From: JOPF133 sp052144935
GTDB lineage: Bacteria; Acidobacteriota; Terriglobia; Bryobacterales; Bryobacteraceae
Length of the DNA stretch: 64,000 nt
Assembly: GCA_052144935.1 (NCBI GenBank)
Contig: JBKQPR010000375.1
Coordinates: 1 to 64,000 of the forward strand
Direction of reading: 5' to 3'
Shown here: one piece after another, positions 59,119 through 64,000 of the stretch
How the letters are laid out: each line of letters starts with the position of its first letter
Numbering within the stretch: position 1 is the first letter of the stretch
Made by a program: the position numbers and the translations under genes
Notes under the pieces: model-generated
Told to the model about the DNA's origin: nothing
Databases searched by the model: none
What the model saw: the letters and a program-made list of their open reading frames with translations, nothing else

Positions 59119-60675
59119 TCAAGCCGGCGTGTGCCCCAGCTTTTCCAAAAAGCGCTCATCCACTTTCGCCTTCACGGTCCTGCGGTCCAACCCCAACTGC
59201 CGTGCGGCCGCCTCGTAACTCCGCGTGCGGCTATACACCAGCGTGACGTAGCGCACCAGCAGCTCCTCAGCGGTCAGGCGCCCACTGCGGACTTCGTCCG
59301 CGAACTCCTCCAGCGCGCCGGCCGTTCCCGCTCCCGAGGGCCGGTAGTCGCGCCGGATCAGCACGTTCTTCACGCACTGCTCCAACTCCCGGTAATTCCC
59401 CGGCCACGCGTAGTCCGGCCCCAGATTCCCCTCGATCCAGCGCATCACTTCGCCGGCCAGTTCGTCGCCCTCCGCTCCCGCCACGCGCCGCGCCATGTAG
59501 CCCACCAACTCGCTCAGCACGGCCGGAGAATCCGCCAGTTGCTCGGCCAGCGGCGGCGTGGTCACCTGGTCGGAGCACAGCCGGTAGTAAAGATCCTCGC
59601 GAAACTGTCCCTTCCTCATCGATTCCGCCAGATTGCGATTGGTGGCTGTGATCAGCTTGCCGCGGAACTCGAGCCGCGCGGTGTCGCCCACCGGATGGAA
59701 GGTGCGCGTCTCGATCACGCGCAGCAGCTTCACCTGGATGGACGGGTCCAGGTCGCCCAGCTCGTCCAGAAATACCGAGCCCAATTCGGGACAGGTCTCG
59801 AGGTACCCTTTGCGGTCCCCCGTCGCGCCGGTGAACGATCCGCGCCGGTGCCCAAACAGCTCCGATTCCACCAGGGCCGGCGAAAGCGCCGAAATGTTGA
59901 TGGGGAAGAACGACTCCGCGCCGTCGTTGGCAAATGCCAGCCTCTGGTCGTCGAACGGCGCGTAACGCGATTCGGCAATGGCCCGCGCGGCCAACTCCTT
60001 TCCCGTTCCCGAAGGCCCCGTGATCAGAGTGGCGAACTCGCCCATGCGCGCGTAGAGCGTGCGGCGGTAGCGCCGCATGTCGTGGGTGAATATGGATTGC
60101 CAAATGGCGCCGCGCAGCCGCGCAGCCGCGAGCGAGCTGCCGATGATGTCGCGGAAAACAATCTCGAAGGCGCGCTGGATCTGCCGGAAACAGGCGAACG
60201 TGTGGCGCGGATCGTGGCCCGTAGGGAAGTCGACGCCGTCGATGTGGAAGAAGCGCCGCCAATCCGCCAGGAACTGATTATAGAAGCGCCAGCGCGCGGG
60301 GTTGGGCGAGTCGCGGCGGGGGCCGAAGCCGGCCTCGAAAAAATGGCCGTCGTAGCGCGTGAACAAGAGCAGCATCACCGCGTCTTCGTACCACACCAGC
60401 TCCGCTTTCGCTGCTGCGCCGTTTTCCGGCAGGCGCGCGCGAAGTTCTTCGACGAGCGGCTCCAGCACCTGCTGAATGCGCACGACATTGGCGCGCCTTC
60501 CCGGTTCGTCGGCGCGGTAGCTCCACACCGGCTCGCCTTCCTTGAATTCGGCGCCCAGCACAGCGCGCTCCAATTCCACGCGTTCCGGCAGAAAGGGGTT
60601 GGCATACCCGAGGCGGGAAATCGATTCGAGAAGCGAGCGCTCGCTGGTGGAAAGAAATGCCATGGGCTTGTACAT
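59119..60675 (-). CDS. Sigma-54-dependent activator with an N-terminal sensor region
   Basis: The 518-residue protein has about 200 N-terminal residues of unknown fold (FLSTSERSLLESISRLGYANP), then a sigma-54 AAA+ domain: Walker A GPSGTGKE, GSFTGATGD in place of GAFTGA, Walker B VFLDELGDLD. A C-terminal Fis-type HTH follows (YEAAARQLGLDRRTVKAKV). There is no receiver domain, so a ligand or protein partner probably controls it. It lies directly upstream of the GH28-like and CBM9/PKD genes and may control them, but no -24/-12 promoter could be verified by eye. Starts at 60675 or 60663. Confidence 0.85.
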   Translation of the reverse strand: MYKPMAFLSTSERSLLESISRLGYANPFLPERVELERAVLGAEFKEGEPVWSYRADEPGRRANVVRIQQVLEPLVEELRARLPENGAAAKAELVWYEDAVMLLLFTRYDGHFFEAGFGPRRDSPNPARWRFYNQFLADWRRFFHIDGVDFPTGHDPRHTFACFRQIQRAFEIVFRDIIGSSLAAARLRGAIWQSIFTHDMRRYRRTLYARMGEFATLITGPSGTGKELAARAIAESRYAPFDDQRLAFANDGAESFFPINISALSPALVESELFGHRRGSFTGATGDRKGYLETCPELGSVFLDELGDLDPSIQVKLLRVIETRTFHPVGDTARLEFRGKLITATNRNLAESMRKGQFREDLYYRLCSDQVTTPPLAEQLADSPAVLSELVGYMARRVAGAEGDELAGEVMRWIEGNLGPDYAWPGNYRELEQCVKNVLIRRDYRPSGAGTAGALEEFADEVRSGRLTAEELLVRYVTLVYSRTRSYEAAARQLGLDRRTVKAKVDERFLEKLGHTPA

Positions 60676-60757
60676 TGATTGTACAGGGGGGCTGCCGTTT
60701 CGCACCCCCCACTGTCTGAATTGCAGCAGGGAGATTGAAGAGACTTGACGCGGAGAC

Positions 60758-61030
60758 GGTAGAGTAGGAGAGAGGGCGACACGGATATGCGACCCACTCT
60801 CCCCTCGTCGAACCGGACCAGCAGATTTCCCGACATCCGGCTCTCCTGAAAGCATGTCGCCGCCAGCTTGCGCAGGCAGTTGCACGGCTGCCACCTCCTG
60901 ACCCCTTCCGCGGCCGGAAGGGCCGTTGGCTGCGCCGTCTCAGATGCTGCACGAGACGACCTCGAACATACGTGTCAATCTCCCGGAAGGCCTGCCGTGG
61001 ATACCCAAAGTCGAAGTAGTTCTTGGGGTG
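60758..61030 (-). mobile_element. Group II intron relic (maturase tail to 3' end)
   Basis: On the minus strand, 61030-60902 encodes NYFDFGYPRQAFREIDTYVR and RLVQHLRRRSQRPFR, the maturase X-domain end of a group II intron reverse transcriptase. It is followed by the domain V sequence at 60843-60810 and a domain VI-like hairpin (about 60805-60765). The likely intron 3' end reads CTACTCTACC. The reverse transcriptase and intron 5' end are missing, so the element is a dead fragment. Confidence 0.7.
60810..60843 (-). ncRNA. Group II intron domain V
   Basis: Exactly 34 bases. It starts GAGCCGGA and ends TCCGGTTC, an 8-bp lower stem containing the AGC catalytic triad. A GAAA tetraloop caps the upper helix, which has one mismatch. 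This is the hallmark catalytic domain of group II introns. Confidence 0.75.
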
Positions 61031-61126
61031 CCCTCTGGGCCCTGGACCACCCGGTCCCGCACCGTCGGAATTCCCAACGGCCGCAGTTTCCCCAGGGTCC
61101 CCTAATAGCGGAACCTGAAACACTGG

Positions 61127-62464
61127 CTACCCCGCGGCCCGCTTCCGCCACACCACCAGCAGCGCGATACCGATCAGGATGATCGCCAGGCACAACCCGA
61201 TCCAGATGCCCGGCGCGCCCCAGCCATAGGAAAAGCACAGCACGCAGGCCACCGGCATCCCGATGCCCCAATAGCCCGCCAGGTGCGCCAGCATGGGCGA
61301 GCGCGTATCGCCGACGCCGCGCAGCGCTCCGGTCGCCACTACCTGGAAGCCGTCGAACAATTCGAAGAACGCCGCGATGCGCAGCAGGAGCGCGCCCGCG
61401 CCGATCACCGCCGGGTCGCGGATGAACAGCCGCACTACCGCGCCCGGCGCCACCAACAACAGCAGCCCCACCGATCCCATGAACAAGCCGCTGAGCAGCA
61501 GCGCCGTCCAGCCCGCCCGCGTCACGCCGCCGCGGTCCCTGCGTCCAAAGGCCTGCCCCACCCGCACCGCCGCGGCCGAGCTGATGCCCAGCGGCACCAT
61601 GAAACTGGTGGAGATCACCAGGACCGCGATGGAGTGGGCCGCCAGTGAAACTTCGTCCAGCCGCGCCACCAGCACCGTGACCACGCCGAAAACGGCCCCT
61701 TCGAAAGCGATCTGCCCGGCCGCCGGCAGTCCCAGTCCGAGGAGCCTGCGGATGCGCCCGAAATCCGGCTGCCACGAAAGATGGAACAGCAGGTTGCCGG
61801 TGCGCCTTTCGTTCCACACCACCGCCCCCGCCAGCACCGCGGCCATGTACACGCGCGAGACGGAAGTGGACCATCCCGAGCCCGCCAGGCCCATGCGCGG
61901 CGCGCCCCAATGGCCGTACATCAGCACCCAATCGCCGAGCAGGTTCACCAGGTTGGCGCTCACCAGGGCGAAGGTCACGGGCTTCACGATGTCCACCGCC
62001 TGCAGATAGCGGCGCAGCGCGGTGAATGCGACCATCGCGGGAATGCTCCACAGCAGCGCCTTCATGAAAGGCGCGCAGTGCTGCATCACGCGCGGGTTGG
62101 CGCCGGCGGCGGCCAGCAAGGGGATGGACCCCCAGATCAGCAGCATGAGCGGCCCCATCAGCAGCAGGCCCAGCCACGACCCGGCGATCAGGGTGCGCCG
62201 GCAGTCCCGCGGATCGCGCGCGCCGAACGACTGCGCCACCAGCGTGTCCATGCCCAGCAGCAGACCGATGCCGCTGACCACCACCGGGTAGTAGACCATG
62301 TTGCCGAGCGTGCCCGCTCCCACCGCGGCCGCGCCCAAAGGACCGGCCATCACGGTGTCGGCGATCCCCATGCTCATCCAGCCCAGCTCGGCCAGCGCCA
62401 GCGGAGCGGCCAGCCGCAGCATGGGGACGAACTCCTGCCGGAGATGGTCGCGCGCACTTTGCAT
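61127..62464 (-). CDS. MATE-family multidrug efflux transporter
   Basis: The 445-residue membrane protein has about 12 helices in two related halves, as in NorM/DinF proteins (LRLAAPLALAELGWMSMGIADTVMAG; FGARDPRDCRRTLIAG; TGALRGVGDTRSPMLAHL). MATE pumps export cationic drugs or metabolites using a sodium or proton gradient. Substrate unknown. It begins 3 bases after the stop of xerC, so the two are co-transcribed. Confidence 0.93.
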   Translation of the reverse strand: MQSARDHLRQEFVPMLRLAAPLALAELGWMSMGIADTVMAGPLGAAAVGAGTLGNMVYYPVVVSGIGLLLGMDTLVAQSFGARDPRDCRRTLIAGSWLGLLLMGPLMLLIWGSIPLLAAAGANPRVMQHCAPFMKALLWSIPAMVAFTALRRYLQAVDIVKPVTFALVSANLVNLLGDWVLMYGHWGAPRMGLAGSGWSTSVSRVYMAAVLAGAVVWNERRTGNLLFHLSWQPDFGRIRRLLGLGLPAAGQIAFEGAVFGVVTVLVARLDEVSLAAHSIAVLVISTSFMVPLGISSAAAVRVGQAFGRRDRGGVTRAGWTALLLSGLFMGSVGLLLLVAPGAVVRLFIRDPAVIGAGALLLRIAAFFELFDGFQVVATGALRGVGDTRSPMLAHLAGYWGIGMPVACVLCFSYGWGAPGIWIGLCLAIILIGIALLVVWRKRAAG

Positions 62465-62467
62465 GGG

Positions 62468-63520
62468 TCAGGCCCTGGGGTGCGCCTTGTCGTACACCGC
62501 CATCAGGTCGGTGAGCGAGACCTGCGTATATTTCTGGGTGGTGGACAAACGGGCGTGGCCCAGCAGTTCCTGGATGGCCCGCAGGTCGGCGCCGTCCGCC
62601 AGCAGATGGGTGGCATAGGCGTGGCGAAAGCTGTGCGGATGCAGCGAAGGATCCTGCGCCAGCAAGGTGGCGTACAGCTTGACGATCTGCGACACGCCGC
62701 CGCGCTTCAGGCGCCTGCCGTGATGGTTGAGGAACACCGCGGTCTCGCCGCGCACCACGGCACGCTGGTCCAGATAGCGTTCCAGGGCCTCGGCAGCTTT
62801 GCCGGGCAGAGGCGTCTGGCGCTCCTTCTTGCCCTTGCCGCGGACGCGCAGCCAGCCCTCGGTGCGGTCCACATCTTCCAGGTTGAGCCCGGTCAGCTCG
62901 CTCACCCGCAGCCCGCAGCCGTACAGCACTTCGAAGATGGCGCGGTCGCGCGCCGGATGGGGCCGCTCCAGTTTGCCGGCCGCCACCGCGTCCACCAGGC
63001 GATTGGCCTGTTCCGCGGTCATCACCTCGGGCAGTTTTTGCGGAGCTTTAGGCGTGCGCAGCAGGCGCGCCGTATTGATCTTCACCAGGCCCTCGCGCAG
63101 CAGGAAGGCGAAGAGGCCGCGCAGGGCGGCCAGCTTGCGGCGGATGCTGACGGCGGTGAGGTCCTGGCGGTAGAGCGACGCCAGCCATTCGCGCAGCAGC
63201 AGCAGATCGATGGCGGCGGGGTCGGGCGGGCCGGGCGGGTCGACCGTTGCGTCTCCTCCCGCCCTCCCGCCGGGTGGGTCGACCGGCGCTTCTGCTCCAG
63301 CCTTGCCGCCGGGCAGGCCGATCGCCGCTTCTGCTCCAGCCTTCCCGCCGGCCGGGCCGATCGCCGTTTCCCCTACCGCCGTCGTCGTCCGGCCGGGCGG
63401 CGACAGGAACTCCAGGAATTGTTTCAGGTCCGTGCCATACGCTTCGATGGTGTGGGGCGATGCGCCGCTGCGCACGAGTTCCTCCAGGTAGCGCTCGGTC
63501 TGCCGCGCCAGCTCAGACAT
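62468..63520 (-). CDS. xerC: Tyrosine recombinase XerC with a repeat insertion
   Basis: The 350-residue recombinase has the catalytic set: R in GCGLRVSEL, K in RGKGKKERQ, HxxR in HSFRHAYATHL, H in LLGHARLSTTQKYTQV and the nucleophile Y. XerC normally has about 300 residues. The extra about 50 residues are low-complexity repeats (about 48-100) inside the N-terminal core-binding domain. With XerD it resolves chromosome dimers at dif. It overlaps the trmFO stop by 8 bases, a trmFO-xerC order also known in Firmicutes. The ATG at 63520 begins SELARQTERYLEELV. Confidence 0.92.
   Translation of the reverse strand: MSELARQTERYLEELVRSGASPHTIEAYGTDLKQFLEFLSPPGRTTTAVGETAIGPAGGKAGAEAAIGLPGGKAGAEAPVDPPGGRAGGDATVDPPGPPDPAAIDLLLLREWLASLYRQDLTAVSIRRKLAALRGLFAFLLREGLVKINTARLLRTPKAPQKLPEVMTAEQANRLVDAVAAGKLERPHPARDRAIFEVLYGCGLRVSELTGLNLEDVDRTEGWLRVRGKGKKERQTPLPGKAAEALERYLDQRAVVRGETAVFLNHHGRRLKRGGVSQIVKLYATLLAQDPSLHPHSFRHAYATHLLADGADLRAIQELLGHARLSTTQKYTQVSLTDLMAVYDKAHPRA
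63227..63367 (-). repeat. 39-bp tandem repeats within xerC
   Basis: Three degenerate 39-bp units encode the 13-residue repeats PAGGKAGAEA, LPGGKAGAEA and PPGGRAGGDA (residues about 52-98). They lie in a loop of the core-binding domain and are absent from typical XerC. Confidence 0.85.
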
Positions 63521-64000
63521 GCGCGTGCCGGTAGGCATCCAGGGCTTCCAAAGCGCGGCGGCACACTTCGGCGTGGCGGGCCTGTTTGTCGTGCCGCAGA
63601 CGGAGGCGCGTGGATTCGTCGAGCTGCGGCAGCAGGTCGAAGGTGATGTTGGCCGGCTGGTAATTGGACGGGTCCGCGCCCGACACGTAGTGGCACAGCG
63701 ATCCCAAAGCCGTCTCCCGCGGGACCCTCTGGGGCTGCTCGCCCTCCACCAGGCTGGCGGCGTGCATCCCGGCCACGAGTCCGGTGGCGATGGACTCGAC
63801 ATAGCCCTCCACACCCGAGATCTGGCCGGCGAACAGCACTTCGGGCCGCGAGCGCAATTGCAAGGTGGGCGCCAGCAGCGCCGGGGCGTTGATGTAGGTG
63901 TTGCGGTGCACCTGCCCGAAGCGCAGGAACTCGGCCTTTTCGAGGCCCGGAATGAGCCGCAGAATGCGCGCCTGCTCGGCGAATTTCAGGTGATTCTGAA
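63513..64000 (-). CDS. trmFO: TrmFO tRNA (uracil-54-C5)-methyltransferase, C-terminal part
   Basis: The window ends inside this gene, so only the last about 162 residues are seen: RILRLIPGLEKAEFLRFGQV followed by HRNTYINAPALL, then LFAGQISGVEGYVESIATGL. This is the folate- and FAD-dependent enzyme that makes 5-methyluridine at tRNA position 54. The N-terminal FAD domain is beyond 64000. It overlaps xerC by 8 bases. Confidence 0.93.
   Translation of the reverse strand, partial: QNHLKFAEQARILRLIPGLEKAEFLRFGQVHRNTYINAPALLAPTLQLRSRPEVLFAGQISGVEGYVESIATGLVAGMHAASLVEGEQPQRVPRETALGSLCHYVSGADPSNYQPANITFDLLPQLDESTRLRLRHDKQARHAEVCRRALEALDAYRHAHV

Overview
This is a 64 kb stretch of GC-rich bacterial chromosome. 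The gene families suggest an Acidobacteriota genome close to the Bryobacterales/Solibacter group: a large TonB-dependent receptor with a carboxypeptidase-regulatory-like N-terminus, three Hanks-type kinases fused to TPR, TolB-propeller or stalk domains, an ECF sigma factor of the type often paired with such kinases, and DUF2934, SYLF and formylglycine-generating-enzyme-like proteins. This is inferred from gene content; no rRNA or other taxonomic marker was available.

Layout. 0.3-2.8 kb: two secreted proteins. 2.8-5.1 kb (minus): a ClpB-type AAA+ ATPase fused to a receiver domain, then infA and a cold-shock gene. 5.5-6.4 kb: an orphan Cas6-like RAMP protein. 6.9-8.5 kb: a lower-GC islet with a PIN-domain operon and a chimeric tRNA-like remnant. 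9-17.2 kb: housekeeping genes (pfkB, murJ, zinc-ribbon protein, mutM, Rieske protein, PD-(D/E)XK protein with a decayed partial copy, ugd). 17.3-19.4 kb: an orphan response regulator and an RNase H-like nuclease, convergent across a long hairpin. 19.5 kb: two perfect parS sites, then a block of degenerate GC repeats. 20.6-26.6 kb: glycosyltransferase-like protein, S41 peptidase, DJ-1/PfpI protein, kinase-TPR protein. 26.9-31.2 kb: TonB receptor divergent from a DtxR-family regulator, each with a DtxR-like palindrome at its start. 31.5-34 kb: gyrA.

34.3-35.4 kb holds two decayed toxin-antitoxin modules. They lie next to a tightly coupled three-gene operon (35.5-43.2 kb): a SNF2/RapA-type helicase, an Mre11/SbcD-like nuclease and a Rad50/SbcC-like ABC ATPase without a zinc hook. 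An ancient 206-bp tandem duplication at the nuclease/ATPase junction has left a 119-codon dead ATPase head that keeps the stop-start coupling. This operon is the best candidate for an uncharacterised DNA-processing or defence system.

43.6-47.3 kb: small envelope and lipid-binding proteins, plus a TPR/pre-peptidase gene split by a frameshift. 47.4-51.8 kb (minus): a kinase followed by a secreted pseudo-caspase/FGE fusion interrupted by an in-frame TGA. 51.9-56.3 kb: small HTH protein, kinase-propeller protein, HExxH protein and divergent ECF sigma factor. 56.6-60.7 kb (minus): a carbohydrate-use set (CBM9-like/PKD protein, GH28-like enzyme, sigma-54 activator). 60.8-61.0 kb: a group II intron relic including domain V. 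61.1-64 kb (minus): MATE transporter, xerC with a repeat-derived insertion, and the C-terminal part of trmFO.

Short interspersed palindromic repeats recur: one family at 26.84, 39.73 and 51.85 kb, another at 12.5 and 45.8 kb.
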